Source of the DNA: JBBQKQ01 sp043719155
Lineage (GTDB): Bacteria; Patescibacteriota; Minisyncoccia; Phycocordibacterales; UBA5272
Direction: 5' to 3'
NCBI GenBank assembly: GCA_043719155.1
Contig: JAYSUJ010000017.1
Coordinates: forward strand, 1-35,323
Length of the DNA stretch: 35,323 nucleotides
This document shows positions 20,710 to 29,803 of the stretch, piece after piece. Under the pieces are notes generated by a model. The model did no database searches. It saw only the letters and a program-made list of their open reading frames with translations, and was not told where the DNA came from. Each line of letters opens with the position of its first letter. Within the stretch, counting starts at the first letter, position 1. Both the position numbers and the translations under genes were made by a program.

Positions 20710-22203
20710 ATGAAAATACTATTAGTTTTTCCACATCAATTATTTGAAGACAGTGACGTATTGTCAAAATTAGATAAAACAAAAGATTTAATATTTATTA
20801 TAGAAGATTATCTATTTTTCAGACAATATAAATTTCATAAACAAAAATTGATATTGCATCGGGCGAGTATGAAGTTTTACGAAAGGTATTTGGTAGATTT
20901 GGGATATAAAACAAAATATGTAAATAGTGATGACTTGCAAGAAAGGAGTAGTTTAATTTTTTTTCTAAAAGGGTTTATTGGAAAAAATAAAATAAAAAAT
21001 ATGCTCTGTTATGAGGTTGTAGATAACTGGTTGGAAAAAGATCTTTTAAATTTCTCTAAAAATGTGGAGGTAGAATTGGTTTTCTTTAAAACCCCAATGT
21101 TCCTAAACACTAAAGATGAAAATAAGATTTTTTTCACAAAAGCAGATGGTAGCTCTAGAAAGCCATTCATGAAAACTTTTTATGAGTGGCAGAGAAACAG
21201 GCTTAATATTTTAATGTACGAAAAGAATATACCAGTTGGCGGCAAATATAGTTTTGACGAAGACAATAGAAAAAAGCTGCCGAAAGATTATGTAGAGCCA
21301 AATAGTATAAATTTTACGCAAGTTTACAAAGAAAATAAAACAATTTTAGAAGCTAAAAAGTACCTAGAAGAAAATTTCGAGAATAATTATGGAGATTTAG
21401 ATGAGTTTAACTATGCTATAAGTCATACTGATGCCAAAAAAGTTTTACAACACTTTTTAGAATTTAAATTTAAAGACTTTGGAATTTACGAAGACTCTAT
21501 ATCTACAAAATTTGCAGCTATAAACCACTCTGTACTCACGCCCTATTTAAACATAGGTTTACTTACACCGAGCTTTGTAGTTTCAGAAGTTTTAAAATAT
21601 GCTGAAAAGGTGAAAGGCACAAATAGAGAAATACCCTTAAATAGCTTGGAGGGATTTTTAAGGCAAATAATAGGTTGGAGAGAGTTTATGCGAGCTATGT
21701 ATGATTTGCATGGCACAAAAATGCGCAATAGTAACTTCTTCGAACATACAAAAAAGTTAGAAGAAAGCTGGTGGACGGGAAAAGTGGAAGCAAATGGGGT
21801 AAAAATAGAGCCAGTAAATGTAGTCATAAAAAATCTCTTGAAATATGCTTATAACCACCACATAGAAAGACTGATGGTATTGGGAAATTTTATGCTATTG
21901 AGCCAGTATGATCCTGATGAGATTTATAAATGGTTCATGTCTATGTACATAGACAGTTATGACTGGGTAATGGTACCAAATGTGTACGGCATGAGTCAGT
22001 TTGCAGATGGGGGAATATTTGCTACCAAACCATATATCTCAGGTTCCAACTACATATTTAAAATGAGTGACTACAAGAAAAGTGAAAGTGTGTCTTGGGT
22101 AAAGATTTGGGACGATTTATTTTGGGGTTTTTTAAAAAAACATAAAGTTTTTTTCTCTAAAAATATTCGCTTCAAAATGCTGTTAAGTAGAATAAAAGAC
22201 TAG
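20710..22203 (+). CDS. DPRP/FeS-BCP-type photolyase-related protein lacking the Fe-S cysteines
   Basis: 497 residues from the ATG at 20710; an in-frame TTG three codons earlier is less likely. The start MKILLVFPHQLFEDSD and C-terminal stretches IIGWREFMRAMYDLHG, NHHIERLMVLGNF and VYGMSQFADGG identify the branch of prokaryotic (6-4) photolyases/cryptochromes that normally hold a 4Fe-4S cluster. The expected Cys near residue 362 (WWTGKVEANG) and the three in the C-terminal lobe (DYKKSESVSW, from 454) are absent. The only Cys in the protein is in the N-terminal third (MLCYEV). FAD-pocket regions look intact. A cluster-free repair enzyme or a sensor are both possible. Confidence 0.85.
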   Translation: MKILLVFPHQLFEDSDVLSKLDKTKDLIFIIEDYLFFRQYKFHKQKLILHRASMKFYERYLVDLGYKTKYVNSDDLQERSSLIFFLKGFIGKNKIKNMLCYEVVDNWLEKDLLNFSKNVEVELVFFKTPMFLNTKDENKIFFTKADGSSRKPFMKTFYEWQRNRLNILMYEKNIPVGGKYSFDEDNRKKLPKDYVEPNSINFTQVYKENKTILEAKKYLEENFENNYGDLDEFNYAISHTDAKKVLQHFLEFKFKDFGIYEDSISTKFAAINHSVLTPYLNIGLLTPSFVVSEVLKYAEKVKGTNREIPLNSLEGFLRQIIGWREFMRAMYDLHGTKMRNSNFFEHTKKLEESWWTGKVEANGVKIEPVNVVIKNLLKYAYNHHIERLMVLGNFMLLSQYDPDEIYKWFMSMYIDSYDWVMVPNVYGMSQFADGGIFATKPYISGSNYIFKMSDYKKSESVSWVKIWDDLFWGFLKKHKVFFSKNIRFKMLLSRIKD

Positions 22204-22210
22204 GTAAAAT

Positions 22211-23776
22211 TTAGTAATCCCGGACTGGAACATTGCCATTTTTGTCTTTTTTGGTATCTAGCCCATATCGCTTTAGAGCCTCATCTCTGGTTTGTTTATG
22301 GTCAACGATTGGGTCTGGTCCAAAGAAAAAAGTTTCTTCACCCAGCCACTTTTTCTGATAAGCATTGCTTTTGTCATAGTTTTCGGCTTGTAAATATGGG
22401 TTAAAAATGCGTATAGGTTTTGGGTCGGCCCCCACGCTTGCCCCCCATTGCCAGCCGCCATTGTTGCTAGCCTCGTCTAGGTCTATCAGCATTGCTCGAA
22501 AATACTCTTGCCCCCACCTCCAGTCGACACCGAGATTTTTAGTTAAAACACTCGCCACTATCATACGTGACCGATTGTGCATCCAACCTGTCTGGGCAAG
22601 TTGATTCATAGCAGCATCCACTACCTTGTAGCCAGTTTCTCCTTTTATCCAGGCTCTAAATCTTCTAATAGATGTTTTTTCTTCGGCCCAATTTACTTTA
22701 AACAAAAACTTTTCTTGAAATTCTTGATTCATGAGTTTTGGGTTGTGGAACAAGAGATATTTATAAAATTCTCGCCAAATAAGCTCTGACAAAAAACTGT
22801 AAACGCCGGCCATTTTCCCTACTTTTACCTCTTCGTCAAACCAATTAACTTCGATAAAGTCCGTGTCAAAATGGTTTTGCACTGCTTGTTTTATTTGTCT
22901 GGCAGATAAAAGCCCCCAACATAGAGCCAGAGATAGTTTGGAAGTTTTACCTGACAAAATACTGTCAGGGTTTTCGGCATCTTTTTCTAAACTGTCTCGA
23001 TTTTCTTTATAGTCCATTAGTAAATCTTTCACAAAATTATTCATTTTAGCTTGGGCTGCTTCCTCTGTAAAGTACCAGTCTTCTAGCTGGGGTTTAAAAT
23101 CTAAAAGATTGTCTATGTCTATTTCATGCTTGTCACCAGTTTTATAATCTATAAATTCAAAAATTCTTTTTTTAGAAAATTTGTCCCAAATAGTTTCTGA
23201 TTTTATATCTATCTTGTTTGGTATTTTTGCAAAGATATTTGTAGGTAAATAGTTGATATTTCCTAGTTTTGCTTTTGCTAATACTGGTGAAAGCAAAAAT
23301 TGTGACCAAACATTTTTTTTGAATGGGGTAAAAATAGAGTAACTGTTACCAGTTCCAGAAACAGTTTCCTTGTTTACAGTTATCTGGTCATTAAATACCT
23401 TTACACTGATGTTGTTTTTTCTAAGTTTGGCTATTTGTTTGTAAAAATCTATATACACATCTTCATTTACGTAAATTTCTAGTTCAATATTTAGTAATTT
23501 TTGTATGTCTATAAAACTTTGGGCAGCTTTGCCGGATATAAGTAAAAACTGTTCAAAATTATCGGCAAACTTGGGTATGGCTTGGGATAGGAAATACCGT
23601 GACGGATAGCCAAATTGAAATTTACTTTTGGCGTTTAACATGTAGTTTTCTAAAACGAAAACTGGTAAAAAAACACTCTCTTTGTCTTCTTTAAGTTTTT
23701 CAATAGCCCCTTTTAGGGCAGGATTGTCACAAAGTCGAAAGTCACGACGACACCAGAAAATTATTAATTTACTCAT
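22211..23776 (-). CDS. Deoxyribodipyrimidine photolyase / cryptochrome family
   Basis: 521 residues. The N-terminal antenna domain (IIFWCRRDFRLCDNPAL) is followed by the helical FAD domain with GETGYKVVDAAMNQL, WMHNRSRMIVASVL, DWRWGQEYF and GGWQWGASVGADPKP, all hallmarks of class I CPD photolyases. They split pyrimidine dimers using blue light. It is convergent with the DPRP gene (7-bp gap), so two photolyase-type proteins sit tail to tail. A minus-strand TATAAT (23784-23789) lies 7 nt upstream of the ATG. Confidence 0.92.
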   Translation of the reverse strand: MSKLIIFWCRRDFRLCDNPALKGAIEKLKEDKESVFLPVFVLENYMLNAKSKFQFGYPSRYFLSQAIPKFADNFEQFLLISGKAAQSFIDIQKLLNIELEIYVNEDVYIDFYKQIAKLRKNNISVKVFNDQITVNKETVSGTGNSYSIFTPFKKNVWSQFLLSPVLAKAKLGNINYLPTNIFAKIPNKIDIKSETIWDKFSKKRIFEFIDYKTGDKHEIDIDNLLDFKPQLEDWYFTEEAAQAKMNNFVKDLLMDYKENRDSLEKDAENPDSILSGKTSKLSLALCWGLLSARQIKQAVQNHFDTDFIEVNWFDEEVKVGKMAGVYSFLSELIWREFYKYLLFHNPKLMNQEFQEKFLFKVNWAEEKTSIRRFRAWIKGETGYKVVDAAMNQLAQTGWMHNRSRMIVASVLTKNLGVDWRWGQEYFRAMLIDLDEASNNGGWQWGASVGADPKPIRIFNPYLQAENYDKSNAYQKKWLGEETFFFGPDPIVDHKQTRDEALKRYGLDTKKDKNGNVPVRDY

Positions 23777-23783
23777 GAGACTG

Positions 23784-23789
23784 ATTATA
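23784..23789 (-). promoter_or_regulatory. -10 element of the photolyase gene
   Basis: A minus-strand TATAAT lies 7 nt before the start at 23776; the message would be leaderless. Confidence 0.55.
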
Positions 23790-23837
23790 GCATTTGCAAA
23801 AACTTATTCAAATTAATTTAAGCTTAAATAACTAACT

Positions 23838-23851
23838 CTTAGCTTGCTAAG
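23838..23851. promoter_or_regulatory. Palindrome in the phr-marR intergenic region
   Basis: CTTAGC/GCTAAG arms surround a TT centre in the 100-bp space between two divergent genes. It is a possible second regulator site for either promoter. Confidence 0.4.
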
Positions 23852-23863
23852 GGTTGTTTATTG

Positions 23864-23878
23864 TGTTAAAATTTAACA
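23864..23878. promoter_or_regulatory. Palindromic operator overlapping the marR promoter
   Basis: A perfect 15-bp palindrome TGTTAAA-A-TTTAACA includes the likely -10 TAAAAT (23867-23872) and ends 1 nt before the GTG start. A protein bound here would block its own gene, as MarR repressors usually do. Confidence 0.65.
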
Positions 23879-23879
23879 A

Positions 23880-24338
23880 GTGAAGAAACAAATAAAAAGT
23901 ATATCTTTTGATAAAGAGTTTATATATGGGCTGCACCAAATGTATTTTCTAATCGGTAAAAAACTTGAAAGAAACTTTAGTCAGGCAAAACTAGTCACAC
24001 TATCTCAGTTTTGGGTAATACACTGCATGCAGGAGTGTGCACTTAACAGTGCAAACTCGCAGGTCGAAATAGCTAAAGAAATGTTTGTTTCTGAAGCGAC
24101 TATAAGCAAGCATATTGAAAAACTGCAAAGTCAAAAATTCTTAAAAAGAAGTGTAGATTCAAAAAACAGAAGACGACACATTTTAGAAATTACCGACAAA
24201 GGCAAACAGATTTATGAAAAATCTCAAAAACTTTTAAATGCAGAGTTGGAGAAAATTTTCAGCAAAATAAAAAACAAAGACAAGAAGACTATTTTAACAA
24301 ACTTTAGACAAATATTAGAGAATCTAAATAAAAATTAA
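23880..24338 (+). CDS. MarR-family transcriptional regulator
   Basis: 152 residues from a GTG start. The winged helix is seen in SQVEIAKEMFVSEATISKHIEKLQSQKFLKR followed by the wing DSKNRRRHILEITDKGKQI. MarR proteins typically repress efflux genes and release DNA on binding a ligand. It lies 20 nt before the RND adaptor and pump genes and has a palindrome over its promoter. That makes it the likely ligand-responsive repressor of the whole efflux operon. Confidence 0.88.
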   Translation: MKKQIKSISFDKEFIYGLHQMYFLIGKKLERNFSQAKLVTLSQFWVIHCMQECALNSANSQVEIAKEMFVSEATISKHIEKLQSQKFLKRSVDSKNRRRHILEITDKGKQIYEKSQKLLNAELEKIFSKIKNKDKKTILTNFRQILENLNKN

Positions 24339-24358
24339 AAAATATAAATAAAATAAGT

Positions 24359-25990
24359 ATGAACATAAAAATAAATAATCACTTACAAAAATCAGCTCTA
24401 CTTTTAAAATCAGCTGCTGTTCAGCTAAAAGAGTGGTTTTTAGAGTTAAAATGGGATAAAAAAGCTGCCTTACTAGTAGCTTTAGGGGTTTTAATTTACT
24501 TGCCGTTCTATTTTTTTACTGGGAAAGCTAAAACTGAGGAAGTAAAAGATGGGGTTAGAATGGTAGAGGTTGCCAATGTTGGGGAATTGTCCAACATTTC
24601 TACATCACTTTCTTTGGTGGGCATAGTAGAGTCACTGAGTGAGGCTACGGTTCGTGGGGAAAGCTCTGGACAACTCACAAAAGTTTATAAGAAATTGGGC
24701 GATAAGGTTTTAGCTGGGCAAGTAATAGCCGAGTTTGAAAATGGTGGAGAGAGGGCAGGTGTGCTGCAAGCTGAGGGGGCCTATGAGCAAGCTAAAGCCG
24801 CTAGAGATATATCAACTATAAACAACAACACAAGTGGTAGTAGCTTTGATAGTGCTAAAATAAATGCCTTAAATGTGCTGTCCTCAGCTTTTGTAAATAT
24901 GGACGATGCCTTGAGAGGTAAAACCGATGTAGCATTTTCGAATGCAGGTGAAATAAATATTGCATTCAATGTTTTAGTACCCAATCAAGCTTTGATCAGT
25001 ACAATAGAAAGTACAAGAAAAGATTTGGAGATGTTGCTGAAAAACAGAGAAGAAAAAAATAAAACTTTAAATTCAAATGGAGATTTGGAAAACGAACTAA
25101 GTTTGGCTGTTTCGGAGTTGAACAAAGTAAAGAGTTATTTAGATATGCTGGCTAGTGCCTATAGTGGATCTTTGCCTAATGAGGCCTTTAGCCAAGGCCA
25201 ACTGGATGCCCAAAAAGCAACGGTAAATGGTTTACGTTCACAAATAGTAGGGGCTATAAGTGCTGTAACTGGGGTTAAACAAGCTTTACTAGGTGCAAAA
25301 ACCGGCGACAAGATTTCGTCTGGAGAAAAAAACCCGAGCCAGGTTTCCAGTGATGCTGTAGTTAAAATTGCTTTGGGTACATATCAAGCTGCACTTTCAA
25401 GACTCCAAAAAACTATTGTTCGAAGCCCAATATCTGGAACTATAAATTCACTCACAGTTAAAACTGGGGACTATGCCGTGCCTTCACAAACTATTGCCAT
25501 TATTTCTAACAATAACGCATTAGAAGTTACAACTTATATTTCCAGTGAAGATGTCAAAAGGGTAAGTGTAGGGCAAGATGTTTTGCTAAACGAAAAGATA
25601 GCTGGTGTGGTAACTAGAGTTGCCTCAGCCATAGACTCTACCACTAGAAAAGTAGAGGTAAAAGTAGGTATAAAAGATGACAAAATAAAACTAACCAATG
25701 GTCAGTCGGTGCGAGTTGAAATAAAAGGTTTAGAAACTTCTAATAAAGTTGTTAAAAGTAATAATAACAATGATAAAATAAAAATACCACTTTCAGCCGT
25801 GAAAATGACACCCAGAGGGGCTTTCGCCTTTTCGGTTGGGGATAGAAATACTATTAAAGCTATCTTGCTAGAAATTGGGGCTATTTCAGGAAGTGAGGTA
25901 GAAATTTTGAGTGGTTTGCTAGCCTCTGACAATATCGTAAAAGATGCCAGAGGCTTAAAGGAAGGAAATTTAGTGGAAATTAAAAAATAA
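24359..25990 (+). CDS. RND efflux adaptor (membrane fusion protein, HlyD/AcrA type)
   Basis: 543 residues. One membrane helix (about 38-54) anchors the protein. A lipoyl-like half (GESSGQLTKVYKKLGDKVLAGQVIAEF) leads to a long coiled-coil region of about 200 residues, then the second lipoyl half (TIVRSPISGTINSLTVKTGDYAVPSQTI) and beta-barrel/MP domains (ALEVTTYISSEDVKRVSVGQDV, RVASAIDSTTRKVEV). The order is standard for AcrA-like adaptors. The pump gene follows after 36 nt. No outer-membrane TolC-type gene is nearby. Confidence 0.9.
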   Translation: MNIKINNHLQKSALLLKSAAVQLKEWFLELKWDKKAALLVALGVLIYLPFYFFTGKAKTEEVKDGVRMVEVANVGELSNISTSLSLVGIVESLSEATVRGESSGQLTKVYKKLGDKVLAGQVIAEFENGGERAGVLQAEGAYEQAKAARDISTINNNTSGSSFDSAKINALNVLSSAFVNMDDALRGKTDVAFSNAGEINIAFNVLVPNQALISTIESTRKDLEMLLKNREEKNKTLNSNGDLENELSLAVSELNKVKSYLDMLASAYSGSLPNEAFSQGQLDAQKATVNGLRSQIVGAISAVTGVKQALLGAKTGDKISSGEKNPSQVSSDAVVKIALGTYQAALSRLQKTIVRSPISGTINSLTVKTGDYAVPSQTIAIISNNNALEVTTYISSEDVKRVSVGQDVLLNEKIAGVVTRVASAIDSTTRKVEVKVGIKDDKIKLTNGQSVRVEIKGLETSNKVVKSNNNNDKIKIPLSAVKMTPRGAFAFSVGDRNTIKAILLEIGAISGSEVEILSGLLASDNIVKDARGLKEGNLVEIKK

Positions 25991-26026
25991 TTTAACAATA
26001 ATTTAACTAAGATAATAATAAATTAC

Positions 26027-29000
26027 ATGCAAGCATTCTGGACATTTTTCTTAAAAAATAAATCTTTTACATATTTAGTAATCATTACTCTTGTGGCTGC
26101 CGGTTTGATGTCTGTTTTTGCTATCCCAAAAGAGTCGTCACCAGAAGTTATTGTTCCAATAGGAATAGTCACTACTGTTTTGCGTGGTGGAAGTGGTGAA
26201 GATGTGGAAAAGTTGGTTACAAATAAATTGGAGCAGGAAATAGCCAATGTTGAAAACATAGACAAAGTGACTTCTTCGTCTAGAGATGGGTTGTCTGTTA
26301 TTTCTGCCCAGTTTCTAGCCTCGGCCAATGTAGATAAATCTATCCAAGCCTTAAAGGATGCAGTAGACAGAGTCAAGAGTCAGCTGCCAAGTGACGCTGA
26401 GGAGCCAAATGTTTTAAAGGTAAATTTCGCTGATCAGCCAATTCTCATTGTTTCTGTGTCTCAGGATTTGTCGCCAATACAGCTAACAGACTTGGGTGAA
26501 GACTTAAAAGATGAGCTTAAAAAAGTGCGTGGTGTGTCCAAAGTTGAGGTTTCAGGTGTTAGAAAAAAAGAGGTACAAGTTGTTTTGGAAAAAGACAAAA
26601 TGCTCAAGTACGGTCTTTCAGCTGAAAAAGTAGTAGGAGCAATACAAGCGTCGAATGCCTCTTTTCCGATAGGGAAAATAGAAGTTGATAAGATAGAGTA
26701 TCCTATAAAGTTTGCTGGATCCATCGAAACCGGAAGCCAGGTAGAAAACATAAGTTTTACTACTGACCAAGGTGTAGTGGTTTACCTACGAGACATCGCG
26801 GTCATTTCTGACAGCTTGGAAAGCCCTAAAAATTATTCCAGAACATCTGTTTCTGGTCAACCAAGTGAAAACGCCCTTACTCTATATATTTATAAGAAAA
26901 GTGGTGGCGATGTCACCGAAATTGGGGATGCTGTAAAGCAAAAATTGGAAGATTTGAAGAAAGGTAAATTGAGTGGAGCAGGTGTGGTGGTTTCTATTGA
27001 TGCTGGTAAACAAGTTAAAAGAGATTTAAAAGATTTAAGTAGAACCGGAGTAGAAACAATTATTTTAGTAATGCTAGTCTTACTTTTGACTATCGGCTGG
27101 CGAGAAAGTTTGGTGGCAGGTCTGTCTATACCGCTTTCGTTTGTGATTGCTTTTACAGGTTTATATTTTTCGGGGAACACTATAAATTTCTTGTCCCTAT
27201 TTTCTTTAATTTTGGCGATAGGTATTTTGGTTGACTCTGGAATTGTGGTTGCCGAGTCGATACATACAAGGATGAAAGAGGGTGACGTAGAAAAGGCGGC
27301 TATCGGCACATTAAAAGAGTATGCATGGCCACTTATCGCAGGAACAATGACGACTGTTGCCGTTTTTGCACCTCTATTTTTCTTGTCTGGCATCGTTGGA
27401 CAATTTGTAAAATCTATACCTTTTACTATTATTTTCGTGTTAATTGCCTCAATCTTTGTGGCACTGGGCATGGTACCTATTATTGCAACTATTTTAATTA
27501 AAAAAGAAACTAAACCAAACAGGTTTACCGAAATGCAAGAAAAATATTTTCTCTTGGTACAAAACTGGTACAAAAAGTTTTTAGGAAATATTTTACTGGA
27601 AAAAAGAAAACAAAGGCAATTTTACTGGTCGCTTGTAGCTTTGTTTGTACTGTCTTTTGCTTTGGTCTTTGGTGGCTTAATAAAAGTAGAACTTTTCCCG
27701 CAAGATAACCAAGATTTTGTGGTAGTTGGTATAGAAAAACAAGAGGGCACAGCTCTGGTCAACACCGACTTGGTGACTAGACAAGTAGAAGAAATTCTCT
27801 ATGGTCAAAAATACGTAGAGTCTTTTGTGACAACTGTAGGGGCTTCGTCTGGACTTTTGGACAATAATGGTGGTGGGGAAAATAGTAAATTTGCCAATGT
27901 GACAGTAATTTTAAAGTCTGACAGAGGAAATATGACCTCAACAGATGCGGTAGCATTTTTACGAAAAGAGTTGTCAATAGTGAGAGATGCTAAAATAAAA
28001 GTTGGTCAAGCCAGTAACGGACCGCCAAGTGGAAAGCCAGTGGTTATTAAATTTTTAGGAGACGACTTAAATGAGCTGGCATTGCTTGCAGACAAAGCAG
28101 AAAGTTTGTTGCAGACTGTAAATGGCACACAAGATGTGGAAACCTCACTTAGAGATGACGGCTCTCAGTTTGAACTAGTGATAGACAGAGCTAAAGCTGC
28201 TCAAGCAGGTCTAAGTCCTATCCAAGTTGCGGGGGTTTTGCGTACAGCAGTCTCTGGGAGCGTTGCCACAACTATTAAAAAACAAGACAATGATGTAGAT
28301 GTGTTGGTACGCGTAGGTCTGAACGATAAATTTATAAACCCAGAAGATGCGGTTAAAACCAATGTTGATAGTATAAAGAATTTAGAAATCGTGACCCAAA
28401 AGGGCAGTATTTTGTTGGGCACTATTTTAGACGTAAAATTGGTTTCCAGCAGGTCTGTTATAAGTCACGAGGGACAAAAAAGAGTGGTTACTGTTTCTTC
28501 AAATTTGAAAGAAGGCACTACTGCTACCGAAGTCGTAGCGGCATTTAAAATAAAACAAAAAGAGCTGGGGCTAACTGAAAAAGTTGAAATAAACTATGGC
28601 GGAGAGACCGAAGATGTAGACAATACCTTTAGAGACATGTTAATAGCCCTTGTTGCAGGAATGGTGTTAATGTTGGCAATTTTAGTTTTAGAATTCAATT
28701 CTTTCCGCTACTCCTTGTATCTTTTATCGGCTGTCCCACTTTCACTAATTGGTGTATTCTTTGGGCTATTTATTACCGGAAAAGCTCTTTCTTTTTCGGC
28801 CATGCTCGGAATTGTGGCCTTGGCTGGGGTTATTATAAACCATGCCATCATTTTACTTGATTCTATTTTGCATAGACTAGACAAAGAAATACTCCCTCTA
28901 TATTCGGCATCTACTCAGGTAGGAGGGGAAGAAAATGTTTTATTTAATGCAATTATAGAGTCCTCGGCTATTCGTTTGCGACCTATTATCTTAACTACAC

Positions 29001-29167
29001 TTACCACAGTTGTGGGTATGATTCCTCTTGCTGGGGTATCTGCACTTTGGGGACCTTTGGCTATTACTATCATGTTTGGGTTATTATTTTCTATGGTTTT
29101 AACTTTGGTGTTTATACCTTTAAGATTCTACAAAAAACCTGGGGCTAGATACATACATTTAAAATAA
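26027..29167 (+). CDS. RND-family efflux pump (AcrB-like permease)
   Basis: 1046 residues, the normal size. N-terminal helix 1 leads into SVFAIPKESSPEVIVPIG. The central membrane block includes FLSLFSLILAIGILVDSG. Of the usual acidic pair in TM4, Asp403 is kept but the next residue is Ser404. In the C-terminal half, GIVALAGVIINHAIILLDSI has Asn938-His939 where AcrB has Lys940. The changed relay residues suggest altered proton coupling, as in some HAE1 subgroups. The pump probably takes substrates from the membrane or periplasm-like space and works with the adaptor encoded just upstream. Tag follows after 2 nt. Confidence 0.92.
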   Translation: MQAFWTFFLKNKSFTYLVIITLVAAGLMSVFAIPKESSPEVIVPIGIVTTVLRGGSGEDVEKLVTNKLEQEIANVENIDKVTSSSRDGLSVISAQFLASANVDKSIQALKDAVDRVKSQLPSDAEEPNVLKVNFADQPILIVSVSQDLSPIQLTDLGEDLKDELKKVRGVSKVEVSGVRKKEVQVVLEKDKMLKYGLSAEKVVGAIQASNASFPIGKIEVDKIEYPIKFAGSIETGSQVENISFTTDQGVVVYLRDIAVISDSLESPKNYSRTSVSGQPSENALTLYIYKKSGGDVTEIGDAVKQKLEDLKKGKLSGAGVVVSIDAGKQVKRDLKDLSRTGVETIILVMLVLLLTIGWRESLVAGLSIPLSFVIAFTGLYFSGNTINFLSLFSLILAIGILVDSGIVVAESIHTRMKEGDVEKAAIGTLKEYAWPLIAGTMTTVAVFAPLFFLSGIVGQFVKSIPFTIIFVLIASIFVALGMVPIIATILIKKETKPNRFTEMQEKYFLLVQNWYKKFLGNILLEKRKQRQFYWSLVALFVLSFALVFGGLIKVELFPQDNQDFVVVGIEKQEGTALVNTDLVTRQVEEILYGQKYVESFVTTVGASSGLLDNNGGGENSKFANVTVILKSDRGNMTSTDAVAFLRKELSIVRDAKIKVGQASNGPPSGKPVVIKFLGDDLNELALLADKAESLLQTVNGTQDVETSLRDDGSQFELVIDRAKAAQAGLSPIQVAGVLRTAVSGSVATTIKKQDNDVDVLVRVGLNDKFINPEDAVKTNVDSIKNLEIVTQKGSILLGTILDVKLVSSRSVISHEGQKRVVTVSSNLKEGTTATEVVAAFKIKQKELGLTEKVEINYGGETEDVDNTFRDMLIALVAGMVLMLAILVLEFNSFRYSLYLLSAVPLSLIGVFFGLFITGKALSFSAMLGIVALAGVIINHAIILLDSILHRLDKEILPLYSASTQVGGEENVLFNAIIESSAIRLRPIILTTLTTVVGMIPLAGVSALWGPLAITIMFGLLFSMVLTLVFIPLRFYKKPGARYIHLK

Positions 29168-29169
29168 AT

Positions 29170-29736
29170 ATGAAAACTCGCTGCGGTTGGGTAAACTTAA
29201 AAAACAAGCTATACGTAAAATACCATGACCAAGAGTGGGGTACACCTCTGCACGATGACCAAAAACTTTTTGAACTTTTGTGTTTAGAAGGGGCTCAAGC
29301 TGGGCTTTCTTGGGAAACTATTTTGAACAAAAAGGAAGAGTATAAAAAATGTTTTTGGGACTTTGAGGTAGAGAAAATAATTAAAAAAACTGACGAAGAG
29401 CTTTTAGAGAGAATGCATAAATTTGGAATAGTAAAAAATAGGCTAAAAGTTTTGGCGATAAAGAAAAACGCACTCGCATTTAGAAAAATAGTTGCAGAAC
29501 ATGGTAACTTGGATAAATTTTTGTGGCGATTTGTAAATAATAAGCCTGTGGTAAATTGCTGGGATGGTTTCAAAGACGCACCTGTAAAAACAGAAATCTC
29601 TGAAAGACTAAGTAAAGATTTAAAAAAGTATGGCTTCAGTTTTATAGGGCCAGTGATTTGTTATGCCTTTATGCAGGCCAGTGGCATGGTTTGCGACCAT
29701 CAAAAAGATTGTTATAGAAGTAAGGGCGTACTTTGA
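29170..29736 (+). CDS. tag: DNA-3-methyladenine glycosylase I (Tag)
   Basis: 188 residues, the expected length. The N-terminus MKTRCGWV and KYHDQEWG, with Cys5 and His19, and the C-terminal MVCDHQKDC, with His and Cys spaced by four, form the zinc site. LLCLEGAQAGLSWETIL includes the catalytic Glu region. Tag removes 3-methyladenine from alkylated DNA. It starts 2 nt after the pump gene, so a repair enzyme is read together with the efflux system. Confidence 0.95.
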   Translation: MKTRCGWVNLKNKLYVKYHDQEWGTPLHDDQKLFELLCLEGAQAGLSWETILNKKEEYKKCFWDFEVEKIIKKTDEELLERMHKFGIVKNRLKVLAIKKNALAFRKIVAEHGNLDKFLWRFVNNKPVVNCWDGFKDAPVKTEISERLSKDLKKYGFSFIGPVICYAFMQASGMVCDHQKDCYRSKGVL

Positions 29737-29760
29737 CATTATTTGAATATGTTGTATAAT
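29733..29760 (+). promoter_or_regulatory. Consensus promoter of the SleB-like gene
   Basis: A perfect TTGACA (29733-29738), 16-bp spacer and perfect TATAAT (29755-29760). The -35 overlaps the tag stop codon. This is the best sigma70-type promoter in the window. Confidence 0.8.
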
Positions 29761-29765
29761 ATGAT

Positions 29766-29800
29766 CTCAGTCATTCCCGACTGAGTTCCTTGGGAGTACG
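29766..29800 (+). promoter_or_regulatory. 5' leader hairpin and Shine-Dalgarno of the SleB-like gene
   Basis: Hairpin CTCAGTC/GACTGAG (29766-29785) with a 6-nt loop, then GGGAG (29792-29796) 7 nt before the ATG. A structured leader with a ribosome-binding site is unusual here. Confidence 0.6.
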
Positions 29801-29803
29801 ACC

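Noticed and set aside
26890..27573. Long frame opposite the RND pump gene
   Set aside because: It is the antisense of a firmly identified gene and its translation has no domain features.
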